Position numbers and translations under genes: made by a program | The notes under the pieces: generated by a model | What the model saw: the letters and a program-made list of their open reading frames with translations, nothing else | The model's database searches: none | Told to the model about the DNA's origin: nothing | Shown: positions 1 to 12,192 of the stretch, one piece after another | How the letters are laid out: each line of letters opens with the position of its first letter | Numbering within the stretch: position 1 is the stretch's first letter | DNA from: Juglans regia | Lineage: Eukaryota > Streptophyta > Magnoliopsida > Fagales > Juglandaceae | Length of the DNA: 64,000 nt | Reading direction: 5' to 3' | NCBI RefSeq assembly: GCF_001411555.2 | Contig: NC_049904.1 | Location: 20,969,370 to 21,033,369 of the forward strand

Positions 1-1541
1 CTCACACTAATATCATGTTAAATCATCACTTGTCACATCTATTGAAACTTTTGTGGTAATTAGTGATCTAACAATCACGTCCACATTGCATTTATATATA
101 TTTTCGAGTAGATTGAAATAGGAAAAATGGAAGATGAAAGAATAGAAATCATGAAGTTAATGGGATAAGTACACTGGAAATGAATTCAATCTTCTTATTT
201 AGATGTTTTATGGTTCATTTGGATAGTATTTTAGAATTATGTAAATAGTAGTGAAATAGTTTGTGAATTGAAATGATTTGTGAATAGTATCGAAATAATT
301 TGTGAATAATGGTGAAATTGTTTGAGTTGATGTTTTATGGGAGTTTGGGAAAAGAGAAAAAAAAAATTGAATAAAAATATTATAAAGTTAAAAACTGTTT
401 GAATGTAATTTAATATTATTTTTTGTTTTGAAATTTGAAAAAGAAGTATTGACTTTTATATTGTGCTTGAAAGTTGAGAAAGATTGTATTGGTTATTATT
501 TTTAGATAACGATTAGGTAATAATTAGATTAGAATTTTAAAATTTTGAAATTTAAAAATATTTTGTGATTGAATGATATTTGAAAATAAAAAATATGAGA
601 AGTTTTGAGATGATCATGTCAACTGGTTATCCCAAAGAAAATAAAAGAAAAGAAATGGAAAATTAAATAATAATCTCAGTGGCCCTGAACTTCCTCGCTT
701 CAAGGCTTTTTTTCATGTGATTCAATTGATGGGCCTCGTGACCCAATCATTTTTTAGACAATAATGTTCTAATGGAACATTGATCAGGGAACGATTTGAT
801 GACCTTTTCGGTCTCAATTTTTCCATGGTTGTCCCCTGCTCGAATTCATTAATCATCATGACATTGAAGTTTGAACCCACAATATCATGTCGGGCAGGAA
901 TAAAAGTAGTGAACTGTCATCATACTACATTGGGGTCTAATAATAGTTCTTTTTCTACAAATTAATCTTGGAAAAGAAGTATTGACTTTTATATTGTGCT
1001 TGAAACTATTTTGGTTAGCTAAACAATAGCGTTTTTAGTAGTTTTTCGTGAGAATTCAACTATATAATATTGTTTTACCGAGTGTCAAAATCTCTAAATA
1101 TTCTTAGAATTTTGAGGATGATATTTCACTTACAAAAATTCTATATTCAGTTACTTTTACGTAATTTTTGTGCACTTTACTAATATGATTAGCTGCATCA
1201 CTTTTTTTAATATAAAATAACTACTTTAGTCAATTACATCAGTGAAGTACATAAATAATATATTAAAGTGACTAACTGTATATAGCAGAATTCTTTGACT
1301 TAATATGGGAGTGATAACTTACCATTATTGATTCAATATTAAACATACTAATAAATTTGTAGAATTTTAAATCACAATTATGATTTGATTAACAATATGT
1401 TTCAGCATGATGCATGCATGGTCATCTTGTTTTCTAAAACAAAAGAGAAAAGGACAGGGCAAAGACTAACACAAAGTCTCTTGTTTTTGTTTCGTTATTC
1501 AGTCAGCAGTCTAAGCCATGTGAGTAGAAGACACATCTCTC

Positions 1542-1580
<39 letters not shown>

Positions 1581-1745
1581 AAGTCTTCCTTCTATCTTTA
1601 TCTCTTTCGATTTTCTTCTTGATAAAATTGCTAAATTTCTTAATCAAGAAATTAATAAGAAAAAAAAAACACGGAAGAAACAGATTATATTATGGCATGC
1701 TGATGGCCCTAATTAATTGGATACATGAATTTGTTTGAACCTGGT
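1..1745. repeat. Left copy of duplicated upstream segment
   Basis: This stretch is repeated, with small differences, at 48264-49760 in the same orientation. Matching landmarks are the opening ctcacactaatatcatgtta, the AT-rich block at 215-610, the block beginning ttgatcaggga near 780, and the CT-rich run near 1540. It lies upstream of receptor copy 1 as the other lies upstream of copy 2, so it belongs to the tandem duplication unit. The first ~115 bases resemble an LTR end next to a minus-strand primer-binding site (taatatcatgtta against the usual TAACATGGTATCAGAGC read in reverse). No convincing gene is present; short open frames here are AT-rich or CT-repeat frames. Confidence 0.85.
1535..1573. 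repeat. (CT)n microsatellite
   Basis: A nearly pure CT dinucleotide run. The equivalent place in the second duplicated arm (about 49603-49625) has a shorter, interrupted run, so repeat length differs between the copies. Confidence 0.9.
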
Positions 1746-2107
1746 TCTGGTGATGTCCAAATATGACCTTAATTTTTAAAATTTTTTTACTTAATGGTTA
1801 ATGAAGTATTTTTTAAAGATTTTATGATTTTTTTATTTTTAGAAATATTTAAAGATGTTTAAAAAATAGTTGAATCTTTTAAAACATGTCATAAAATTAT
1901 AAAAAAAAATAAAAATCCGGTCACAACAGATTATGTCTGATCCTTAATTAGATGATGATAAGGTTGTGATCCCATGTCAATGGAAGTTGTGGGACTAATA
2001 TACAAGGCATTACCTTTGTCATATCCATTTTGTCAAATTCATTAGGACTACTTACTCCTCTTGAATTTTAGACATATGGTCAATGCAAAAGATATGCCCA
2101 TTAATTA
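1746..2107. other. AT-rich spacer, first flank of local repeat
   Basis: No gene seen. From about 1948 the sequence (gataaggttgtgat..., then ggactacttactcc and gtcaatgcaaaagatatgccc) is repeated at about 2697-2850, which defines a local tandem duplication of roughly 745 bases. Confidence 0.6.
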
Positions 2108-2326
2108 GGTCTCGTTTGGGTTGAAAAACCATCTCAACTAATCTCATCTCATCATTACAATTTTTTCAAATTCTTGTATAAAATACAATAAACAATTCAA
2201 TTTTTCAAATGATGACAATTCAATTTTTTTAAATTTCAAAATAATAATAATAATAATAATAATAATATTTTATTTAATTTTTAATTTTAATCCAAAATCA
2301 TCTCATCTCACTATTCAAATCGAGAC
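2108..2326. mobile_element. MITE-like element, copy 1
   Basis: A ~220-base AT-rich block bounded by imperfect inverted ends (ggtctcgtttggg at the left, ttcaaatcgagac at the right). It sits inside the sequence ttaatta / taaaagttgtgg, whose uninterrupted form occurs at 2851-2863, so a duplicated TA is the likely target site. A related copy lies at 2382-2638. No open frame; non-autonomous. Confidence 0.7.
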
Positions 2327-2381
2327 TAAAAGTTGTGGTTGATTTATTAATGGGCATATATGAGGATATGTCCATTAATTA

Positions 2382-2638
2382 AGGCCCCGTTTGGATTGAA
2401 AAACCATCTCAACTTATATATCTCATCTCTTCATTAAAATTTTCTCAAATTCTTATATAAAATATAATAAATAATTCAATTTTTTCAAATGATCACAATT
2501 CAATTTTTTTAAATTTCAAAATAATAATAATAATATTATTATTAAAAAATAATATTAATGATATTATAACAATATTTTATTCAACTTTTAATTTTAATCT
2601 AAAACAATTTCATCTCATTTCATTATTCAAACCAAGAC
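2382..2638. mobile_element. MITE-like element, copy 2
   Basis: Begins aggccccgtttggattga and ends attcaaaccaagac; the flanks ttaatta and taaaagttgtggttgattta are the same as for the copy at 2108-2326. It differs from that copy by many substitutions and a longer AT-rich middle. The pair with identical flanks points to local duplication or to repeated insertion at one site. Confidence 0.7.
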
Positions 2639-3515
2639 TAAAAGTTGTGGTTGATTTATTATTGAAATATCTACATTTTCTAGCCCCTTAATTAGATAAT
2701 GATAAAGTTATTGATCATATGCCAATGGAGGTTGTGTGACACAGCCTGCAGGAATAATATACAGCCAAAGGAGGTTGTCAAATTCATGGGGACTACTTAC
2801 TCCAATATCCTTGCTTTTTAGACCTCTTGTCAATGCAAAAGACATGCCCATTAATTAAAAGTTGTGGTTGATTTTAAGTGGAATATCTACATTTTCTAAC
2901 CCCTTAAATGGTGCACGGCAAACTTAAAGAAGAGTTAATTAACTCGGTCTTGTTAGACGTTGAAAACGACATGTTTCCACATGTACGATGCTATGGTGAC
3001 CCTGCTATTGGGCAAAGAACCTATTGGCCGTTGGCTTGAGTTTATCCACTTCGTGTAGTATACGCAATCAAAAAAGCCTATAATTTAACAGGAATGATAT
3101 AATTATAAAGAGATTATATAAAAATAATTTTAAAAATTGACTTAATTTTATTTAATTTGTTAGATTTATTTTATAATAAAAATAATTTTATAATTTGACG
3201 AATTATATAAAATCACTTTAATTTATAAAATTATTTTTATATAATTTATTTATATCTAAAGTATTTCTTATAATTTAATTGTAGACTTTTCAACTTCAAA
3301 ATTATGATATTTCCTAGTGATGAAGGGATTCTCAAAGAATCGGATTTTCTGCCATTATCACTGGTGACAGCTTCCATGCAAGGCTGGCCGTATTCCAAAC
3401 ATCTTCTCACAAACTACTGATCTTTATGGGAAAATTCCAAAGCCCTCGACCATTTTCGATTCTTCATTTAACGATGAGAATTTGATAGTGGTGTAATTTG
3501 CTGAAAGAGCTTTTA
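2639..3515. other. AT-rich spacer with an empty MITE site
   Basis: The sequence gtcaatgcaaaagacatg... followed by ttaattaaaagttgtggttg (2851-2870) is the uninterrupted form of the site filled by MITEs at 2108 and 2382. Apart from this no gene or RNA signal is visible. Confidence 0.5.
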
Positions 3516-3517
3516 GG

Positions 3518-3730
3518 GGTGATTTAGATTCAGAGACGAGATGAGATGGTTTTTAATAAAAGATGAAAATTAAAAAAAATATTGTTAAAATATTATTATT
3601 ATTTTAAAATTTAAAAAAATTAGATTGAAATCTGAAAAAATTAAATTTTTTATTATATTTTGTGTGAAAATTTTAAAAAATTATAATGATGATATGAGAG
3701 ACTTTTTGAAGAATCCAAACCCTTAGAAAG
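3518..3730. mobile_element. MITE-like AT-rich element
   Basis: Starts with ttagattcagagacgagatg and ends with a gatgatatgagag / gaatccaaaccc stretch, that is, the same gagatgagatgg and aatccaaac terminal words as the elements at 2108, 27770, 49763 and 58975. The ends are less clear than in those copies. Confidence 0.45.
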
Positions 3731-4408
3731 ACAGCTTGAGCTGTATTCAAGTTAACTTGAGTTGGCTTTTTATTGGGTTTTATTTCATATATTCATAAAT
3801 TAATTTTTTTAAACGAATTTGAATTTATTGTTCATGAATTGTTTAGTTGATTTATTCATTTTTAGAATAAATACATTTCATTATTGAAATTATATATACT
3901 TTCTCCAATTTTTATTATTAACGAGTTCATTATTTAATTAATGGCAGTGGCCCCCAAAATTTTTTCAAAATTCAAAATAGCTCCTAAATTTTATTCATAA
4001 TTTCATGTATATAGAAAATCCCCCCCTCCCAAATTATAATTTCCTTATTCCCATATGCTATCTAAAATTTTGTAAAATTTCAATATTTTTGTGAACCGTG
4101 AAATAATTTTTGTCAAGATTATTCAAACGATCAACAGCATCTCGAAGTGAACATTTATTGTGGGATTAGAACTCGATCGAGACAATGACATGAAATATAA
4201 ATAAATTTTCACAAAATGAAGTTGATCGTCAACCTTTGAAAAGTCAAGCTAGCTGGTCTTCTATGTATCACTAAACATGCATGCATGCAAACAAGAATAT
4301 TAATTCCTGGTGTCCCAATTGTGCATTTATGAAGGTGGTTATTTGTAGCATCTTGATGAAGATGGTTATCTGTCGGCCATAATTGTTCAATGCGATGACG
4401 TTAATTAC
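3731..4408. other. Spacer; right part duplicated upstream of copy 2
   Basis: About 4140-4400 (gacatgaaatataaa..., aaacatgcatgcatg..., ...cgatgacgttaattaccaa) matches about 54060-54330. No gene seen. A poly-C/AT stretch near 3945-4080 may be retroelement debris. Confidence 0.5.
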
Positions 4409-4413
4409 CAATT
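4409..4413. repeat. Athila target-site duplication, left (caatt)
   Basis: The five bases caatt directly before the left LTR are repeated as caatt at 13587-13591 directly after the right LTR. Confidence 0.85.
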
Positions 4414-5816
4414 TGACTCACTCAAAAGTAACAGCACAAAAGCTATTTCAAGTGTAGGAAGATGTCGCGTAATAATTAGAAATAAATTTCTAAATCGTCT
4501 CTTCAGATAAAGTTACTTAAAATCAAACTTGTTTAAATTAGTGAAATTATTCACAAAGAGAAAATACAAATAGTGGTATGTGCAATGAATAGAATAGTAC
4601 AACGGGAATGAAAATGGCACTAGTCATAAACTAAATTCATATTTTTAGATTTTTTTAGTGTAGAAATTAAATGTAGGAGACTAACAAATTGAAACTAACA
4701 ATTAAGGAATCAACTAAACTAAACAATCTCAATTAATTAGAAAATTAATTAATAAAATTGAAATTAATTAAGTCCTAATTAAACTTTAATCAATCTAATA
4801 TGCAATAGAACTAAGAGATTAATAAAACTAAGCTAAAAATTAAACTAGATTAGAAAGTAATTGATAAAATATGAACTGAAAACTGAAAAGTCCCAAAATC
4901 AAGATTCTAGGATTCATCCTTGTATTCAAATCATAAATTCTCAAAATCAATCTATAGCAATTGTAATCATTATTAAACGAAAACTTAAAAGAGTAACAAA
5001 AATAATTACATCAAACTAAACATATTGAAAATAAAATATCCAAACTCAAATGATTCTAAATTAAAAATCTCAAAAATACATTATAAAATTCAGATTAAAA
5101 TTAAATAGAGATTAAGAAAAGAAAATAACATGCTAAATAGATAAAGATGAAGATAAAAAGCAGTAAAGGAGGCTGGAGTTTGGACCCCACGAGGTTCTTC
5201 AAGCCGCCACCGCATTACTCTGTACGTGTTGTGTCCGTCTGAAAAAGTCCCAATAAAAATTCATACCTCCTCTGTCTCAAAAGCAAAAGTGAAAGAGAGA
5301 GAAAAAAACCCTTTTGTTGGATCCCACATTCCAAAGTTTGAATTTTCCACCTGATCCTCTTTTGCCCTTTTTCTGCATGCTTGCATTTTTAGCTTGTGTT
5401 CCTTTTCATTTTTTTCTTTTCCATATGCTGCCCAATTGTGTTTTGAGAAAGAACTCAAAATTACTTCCGTCCAAATGCCAAGAGAAAGTTAGTGCCTTTT
5501 TTTCTTGCTTTTGTTCTTTGACTTTTCTCATATTTTTGAATTTCTTGGCTCAGAAAGAAAAAATAAATAAATAAAATTAAAATTAACAAAAAAAAGAATA
5601 GAATATCAAAAATGTGTTGTGCATGTAAAAAAATATTGTCCAATTAAATCACAAGTTATAAAATTAAGCATAAACTATGCTATAAATCAATTTAAATCAC
5701 AACTCGGATTTATGCATCTTAACAATTTTTCCATCTAAAACCAATAATAATGTAATTAAATAAATAAAATATATTTATTCTAAACATATAAAATATGTAA
5801 TAACTCAGCCCAATCA
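4414..5816 (-). repeat. Athila 3' LTR (left in window)
   Basis: Begins tgactcact and ends ...cccaatca in plus sense, that is, TG...CA ends on the minus strand. It aligns along its whole length with 12193-13586 with scattered substitutions and small indels. Two open frames of 60-86 codons inside it are LTR sequence, not genes. Confidence 0.9.
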
Positions 5817-6577
5817 CACCCCCTAACTATCACACCCCTACTAGCGTTTTGCTAATCCTTGAGCAAAATAGTTAAAATTAATTGAGATGAATATTGGATA
5901 AAGATCGAAATCCAAACAGAAGTAATCAAACATAATTCTAAATTCTCACAAAAGTGATACGTTACTACTCAACCTCCAGAGGCTATACATACCAAGATTA
6001 TAATCTCAACAATCTTTCACATATAATTGAGGCAAGTGTCTCAGAACTCAAATGTATATGTGGAGCTAAATTGACTATGTGTTCCTCATTACTAGCCATG
6101 ATTTGTCATAGGATTTTTCAACCCTATGATTAATTATTGCTGATTCTAACTACCTCAAAGCCCAAGGGACTAGCAATTTTCACGCCAGCTTTATTTTTAA
6201 AGGTTGAACACTCAACCCCCAAAGTCTTGGATAACTGTTTTGTTTTGTTTTGTTTTGTCAAGGTGTTCAAATTTCACAAAATACTAGAAGTAGAGTGTGT
6301 GTCAATCATGTGTATCAATGCACATCACATTAATGCAATTTTTTTTTTTAAATCTGTACACACACACTACCTCCAACTAGTGAGAGACATGATCCCCAAT
6401 GAATCGAATGAAAGAAAACAAAGTGCACATGAATAAGTAAGCAACACAGACAACCAAACATGTGATATAAAATCAAAGCAAAATAACAAATAAATATAAA
6501 AGATAAAATGCAATTAAATAAAGCTGTAAGGGGGAAAAAGATCAAAACACTTCTCTGGAATATTGCACAAGCAAGAT

Positions 6578-7807
6578 CTATTCATTTGGATCAAAGGCAG
6601 TCATAAACGACTTTAGACTTTGTCCATTGACAGTGAAGGTATTGTCATTCTTCGGATTGACAATGTCTACTGCACCTTGAGGATGAACCTTCTTTATAAT
6701 GTACGGCCCACTCCATCGAGATTTCAATTTACCAGGAAAATAATGTAAGCGAGAGTTGTAAAGAAGAACTTCCTGGCCAAGTGTGAAATGCTTCGGATGA
6801 GTTTTCTGATCTTGTAGAATTTTCATGCGTTCCTTCGCCAGCTGAGCATTGTCATAGGCATCCCAACAAGTTTCATCAAATTCATTAATTTACAATTTTC
6901 TCAACCCTGAAGTTTCATCAAGTAACATGTTAACATGTTTTATAGCTCAAAGAGTTCGATGTTGAATATTAACAGGTAAATGACAAGCTTTACCATAAAC
7001 TAATCGATAAGGGGACATTCCTAGATTAGTTTTAAAAGCTGTCCTATAAGCCCACAAAGCATCAAAAAGCTTAACTGATCAATCTTTCCTATTAGAATTG
7101 ATAGTTTTGTCCAAAATTATTTTTATCTTTCTGTTTGCCAATTCTACTTGCCCATTTGTTTGAGAGTGATAAGGGGTAGAAACTCGGTGTATGATATCAT
7201 ATTTTATCATGAGTGTAGAAAATGGTTTGTTGCAAAAATGTGAATCCCCATCACTAATGATAACTTTGGGCATGCCAACATGAGCAAACAGAGATTGCAA
7301 AATTTTAGGAAGACACGATGGTCATTTGTTTTGCAAGCTACGGTCTCCACCCATTTTGAAACATAATCCACAGCCAATAAATATATATGTGTTTCCAAAA
7401 GAAACCGGAAAAGGTCTCATGAACTCTATTCCCCAACGATAAATAATTTCTAAGGTAAGAATAAGGGAAAGAGGCATTATGTCTCTTTTGCTAATGGATC
7501 CCAATTTTTTACAAGACTCACAAGCCTTACAAAAATTATAAGTATCTTTAAACATAGAAGGCTATTAAAAACCACTTTGCAAAATTTTAGCGACTGTTTT
7601 CTTTACTGAAAAATGACCACCACATGCACCCATATGACAAAATCTCAACACAGAAGAAAACTTATCATTAGGAATGCATCTTCGAATCAATTGGTCAGAA
7701 CAATATTTGAAAATGTATGGATCATCAAAGTAAAAGTGTCGTACCTCAGAAAGAAATCGATGCTTATCTTGGATGGACCATTCAGATGGCATTTGCTCAG
7801 TCACCAA
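6578..7807 (-). pseudogene. Athila integrase remnant
   Basis: Minus-strand frames at 7565-7807, 7322-7555, 7079-7398 and 6578-6826 together cover the integrase: an N-terminal zinc-binding-like part (GACGGHFSVKKT), the core beginning near WGIEFMRPFP with the AVDYVSKWVE segment, VISDGDSHFCNK, the TPYHSQTNGQVELANR segment holding the catalytic Glu region, and a C-terminal part (LYNSRLHYFPGKLKSRWSGP). The frames are broken by at least three frameshifts or stops. The enzyme would have inserted element cDNA into the genome. The lesions make activity unlikely. Confidence 0.85.
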
Positions 7808-7859
7808 ATAGTTGACTATGTCAACAAACTAGGAAGCTTTGTGAACTACAAATAGCTAC

Positions 7860-9328
7860 TCATTCGAGAAACTATCATCAAGCGGAAGGATGACATTTGA
7901 AGGGCAGGATGGTGGCAATCTGGAGAGATGGTCAGCCACCACATTTTCAACTCATTTCTTGTCTTTAATGCTGATGTTGAACTTTTGAAATAGTAAAATC
8001 AGCAAATCAAGCATGGTTTTGCATATTTCTTAGCCAACAAATACTTAAGAGCAGAGTGATCACTGAAAATAGTAATAGGGGAACCAAGAATGTAAGCCCA
8101 AAATTTATTAATTGCAAAAACCACTGCAAGCAATTTTTTTCAGTAGTGGTGTAATTTTCTGGGCATCATTCAAGGTTCTACTAGAATAATAAATTACAAA
8201 AGGTCTATTATCCACACGTTGCCCCAAAATAGCACCCAACGCATAATCACTTACATCAATCATACTTTCAAAGGGAATGTCCCACTACGAGGGTTGCATA
8301 ATGGGGGCAGTGGTAAGCGATTCTTTAAAGGTATTAAAAGATTTTTGGCACTCATCAGTCCAAACAAATTCAATATCATTTTGTAAAAAAGTGCACAATG
8401 GTTTTGCAATAGAACTGACTCCTTGAATAAACCGCCTATAAAGGCAGCATGTCTAAGAAAAGAACGAATATCTTTAACCGTCCTAGGGATAGGAAGTTTA
8501 GATATTAATTCAATTTTTACATTATCGACCTTTATACCTTCAGAAGAAACAATAAGTCCCAAGCCAATGCCCTGAGTAACCAAAAATTGGCATTTCTCCC
8601 AATTAAGTAAAATATTTTTTTCCTCACATCTATGGAGAATACGTGTCAAATTATGCAAACAACTATCAAAGGATTTTTCAAAAACAGAGAAGTCATCCAT
8701 GAATATTTCACAAATATCATCAATCATGTCAGAAAAAATACTCATCATGCATCTCTATAAGGTGGCTGGGACTTACATAAACCAAAAGACATTTTGGTAA
8801 AAGCAAAGGTGCCAAAAGGACAGGTGAAAGTAGTTTTCACCTGGTCCTCACGCACTACAACAATTTGATAATAACCAGAGTATGTATCCAAGAAGCATTA
8901 AAATGTATTACCAGCCACTCTTTATAAAATTTGATCCAAGAATGGTGAAGGAAAATGATCCTTCCTACTGGCTGAATTAAGTTTTCTATAATCAATGCAC
9001 ATTCTCTAGCAAATAACCATTCTAGTTGGAATCAACTCATTTTTATCATTTTTTACAATAGTTAAACTAGTTTTTTTGGTACCACTTGAGTTGGACTTAC
9101 CCACTTACTGTCTAAGATGGGGTAAATGATACCCACTGTGAGTAGTTTAAGCTCTTTCTCTTTGAAAACTTCCTTCATGATAGGATTGAGCCTACGTTGC
9201 GCATCACGAACCGGACTAGCATCATCTTCAAGATGGATTATGTGGGTACAAACAACAACATCAATACCTTTGATGTCGGCTATTGTCCAACCAATTGCGA
9301 CTCGATACTTTCTTAAGACTTCAATCAA
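7860..9328 (-). pseudogene. Athila reverse transcriptase and RNase H remnant
   Basis: The RT N-terminus is at 9062-9328 (DAQRRLNP, WVSPTQVVPKK). The palm is at 8260-8748 with FMDDFSVF, the family's xxDD catalytic motif, followed by LNWEKCQFLV and the connection segment KDIRSFLRHAAF. RNase H-like sequence continues on the minus strand over about 8100-8250 (DVSDYALGAILGQ, RPFVIYYSSRTL) and decays below 8000. The stretch 8750-9060 between the RT parts is readable only with frame changes. In the living element this polyprotein copied the RNA into DNA. Confidence 0.85.
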
Positions 9329-9516
9329 CTAGGCTTCATCCTTCTGATTCCATTTCAAGGAAATCACCACAGGAAAAATGCTTTCTTCAAGACCAAGAAA
9401 AACATACTTTAAATTTTGAGGAAGTGGTTTCAGTTCCAATTGGAAAACTTCTTTCTCTAAAGATTTAAGTATGTCTAGTGGTTGTAGAGTTTCAAAATGG
9501 GATTGTCATCTTGCAC

Positions 9517-10558
9517 TTATAAATTGTACTTCAAGTGGTAAAGAATAATCTGCAAAATAGTCCAAAAATTCAAGGACATTTTCTTCAACATGGTCAGTTT
9601 TTTCATAAGTAAAAATCCAAGTGTTTGAAAAATGGAATCACTATTAGAGAAAGGAAAAGTTGAGCAAATAAGTTCTGTTGGTATCAAACTCTCTATAGCA
9701 TTCAAATCACTTGTGTCATCAAAATGTGCTGGCATCTTGCAAGCATTGAAGATGTTCAACTCAAGTGCCATGTTCCCAAAAGTAAGATTTAGAACTCCAC
9801 TTCTACAATTAATCAAAGCATTTGATATAGCTAGAAATGGTCTTCCAAGGATGACAGGAGCTTGGTAAATAGTGGAAGTTGACTGTTGTATATCAAGAAC
9901 TACAAAATCCACTAGATAGTAAAATTTGTCCACCTGGACCAGCACATCCTCTACAATACCCCTTAGCTCCTTAATTGATCTGTCAGGCAACTGTAGCATG
10001 ATGGAGATCTTTTTCAGCTCACACAATCCCAATTGCTCATACACTGAGAATGGTAGCAAGTTCACACTACTCTCCAAATCAAGTGAAGCTCTCCAATGCG
10101 TGACTCACAGATCATAATGGAAATGTTGGGAGAGCTGGGATCTCCAAACTTCTGAGGAGTCTCACTCAATATCAATGCACTGACTTGCTCCGTTAGGAAA
10201 GCGTTTTTCTTTACATTCAGCTTACTCTTTACTATGCACAAGTCTTTCAGAAATTTTGCATATGAAAGAACTTGTTGTAACAAGAGTGGAAAATTAATTT
10301 TTACTTGCTTGAAAATCTCCTGAATCTCAGTGTGGTATTTTTTCTTTTGGTCAGCTGTCAATCTCTGAGGATAGGGAACCATAGGTTGGTACCCCTACTA
10401 GTTTCAGCATTTGCACTCACAGGCTTCTTCTCTTCTGGTCTCACTACCTCTGGTTCTTTTTCATCTTCATCAGTCTTTGTTGCATCTTCAGGTGTAGGAG
10501 CAACTACTTGTCTGTCAATGGTCATCTCTAGTTGGGAAACTTCCTTTCCACTTCTCAA
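9517..10558 (-). pseudogene. Athila gag end and aspartic protease remnant
   Basis: On the minus strand, 10358-10558 holds the charged linker that follows gag, and 10062-10382 continues with VPYPQRL and SYAKFLKDL, sequence usual between gag and protease in this lineage. The next frame (9517-10077) is protease-like: SSVNLLPFSVYEQLGL after the active-site region, EDVLVQVDKFYYLVDFVVLD, and the hallmark ILGRPFLA. The DxGAS active-site Asp is not in the open frame as given (the frame begins at ESSVNLLPF), so the enzyme is probably dead. Confidence 0.8.
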
Positions 10559-10639
10559 AGTAAGAACGGCCTTCGTTGTCTCAATAACATCCCCTGGACA
10601 TTATGTACCTGTTGTGCTTAATGCTGGTATATTTGAGGA

Positions 10640-12021
10640 TTAGGCTGAGGTTGTGCTAGAAATTTCTCTCTCTAGAGTCCTTAATGTCGTGCTCATCTTA
10701 TTGATGGTGCCCCGCAAGTCATTTATGGCCTGAGTGTTCTGATTGTTTGTAGTGACCTGAATCTGCATGAATTGCTGAAGTGTATTGGTCATATATGCCA
10801 TACTGTCATCTATAGACTTCTTCGCAGATGATTGAGGCTAAGAACTCTGTGCAGCTGCAGGCTGAAATCCTGGAGGTGCTACCAAAGGATAGTTCTGAGA
10901 ACTCTGATATGGCTGATACTGGTGCTGAGAAGTAGCCTAATGCAATGGCTGCTGAAAAGGTGGCGGAGATCGGCCAAGCTGATCATTCCTCCATGAGAAA
11001 TTTGGGTGATTCCTCCATCCCAGATTATATGTATTGGAGAAAGGCTGATTTTGTGCTCTGTTAACCTAGTTCACTGATTGCATCTACTTAGACCCATTCT
11101 CCTGAAATACTGGCATAATTAGGCAATCCCGAGTCTTGTGGTTTGAATCAGCTCATATAGAGCATGCCTCTATTGTTTTCACAGCTTTCACATTTTCCAT
11201 CTCCATAACCTCTAATCTTCTAGTCAATGCAGCTATTCGCGCTTGAACGTCAATGTCCTCCTTAAGCTCATATCTGCCCCCACCAAAAATAGCCCTCAGT
11301 GGTTGTGCTATCAATGAAACTCAATTAGTCCAAGTGTTCCATTGTTGTGCACTCTCAGCAAGATAATCAAAAAATGGCAATACTTCATCAGGTTCCTAGC
11401 TAGAGAATTCTCCATTGCACATAGACTGAACAAACAGCTTGCATTCTGGAGTGAGACTAGTGTAAAAATAATTCACCAACCTCTAGGATTCAAAACCGTG
11501 GTGTGAACAGATGTTCACCAAATCCTTAAACCTTTTCTGGCTTGCTTGGAAAGTCTCGTCAGATTTTTGATTGAACTGGCTGATCTGCTCTTGTAAATAC
11601 TGAGTTCTTTGAAAAAGAAATTTTTTTTGTAAGAACTCACGCTGCATATCAGACCAATTAGAGATAGAATTAGGTCTCAAAGAATTAAACTAAATCTTTG
11701 CTTTATCCCTCAAAGAGAAAGGAAATAAACGAAGTCTAGTAAATTCATCAGTAAAGCTCTATTGATAAAAGTAGTGCAGGCAAATTCAAAATCTGTCAGG
11801 TGCTGATAAGGACTCTCAGAATCCATCCCTTGGAACTGAGATATCACTGACATGATGCCATGCTTAATAGAAAAATTAGGTGCAGTCTTGGTTTGTTCAA
11901 TTTCAATGTCCTCGTCTGTAGAAAAAATAGAAGAGCTATATATCTCTAGGCTGTGTATACTACTCTCAGTGCTCGATGTAACTCTAACCAACCTATTTGA
12001 ATTGTTTCTCGCCCATGACAT
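10640..12021 (-). pseudogene. Athila Gag remnant
   Basis: Frame 11710-12021 starts the polyprotein (FSIKHGIMSVISQFQGMDSE, PYQHLTDFEFACT) and 11483-11680 continues with the gag core (SWSDMQREFLQKKF-like, FKDLVNICSHHGF). A single stop/frameshift region around 11690 separates them. Around 11105-11170 a CCHC knuckle is still recognisable (EACSI, then HKTRDC), but its second Cys codon reads TGA. The 10640-11100 stretch is Gln/Pro-rich linker. Gag would have formed the particle shell. Confidence 0.75.
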
Positions 12022-12169
12022 TAAACATTAGTCCAAATAGCATAAGTAAGGTTCAAGTGATTGAATAGTATGTGACAAATGAAATGTGTAATATGAGATA
12101 AGATAGTGAAAGAAACATTTGAGATAAAAATAAAAAATAACGAGTTTAAATTTACGTCAAGCAACTATT

Positions 12170-12186
12170 CCCCTGCAACGATGCCA
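12170..12186 (-). other. Athila primer-binding site (tRNA-Asp type)
   Basis: On the minus strand the bases read tggcatcgttgcagggg. This is close to the reverse complement of the tRNA-Asp 3' end (TGGCGCCGTTGCCGGGG), the usual primer in Athila elements. It lies six bases inside the 5' LTR. Confidence 0.75.
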
Positions 12187-12192
12187 AAAACT

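Noticed and set aside
1385..1738. 117-codon open frame on the plus strand
   Set aside because: Its middle is translation of the CT microsatellite (Ser/Leu runs); no domain, and the duplicated arm at 49600 breaks the frame.
5261..5643. Overlapping open frames on both strands
   Set aside because: They lie inside an Athila LTR, and the homologous LTR (13019-13276) has similar chance frames.
9126..10643. Several plus-strand frames in the Athila body
   Set aside because: Shadows of the minus-strand protease and RT coding sequence.
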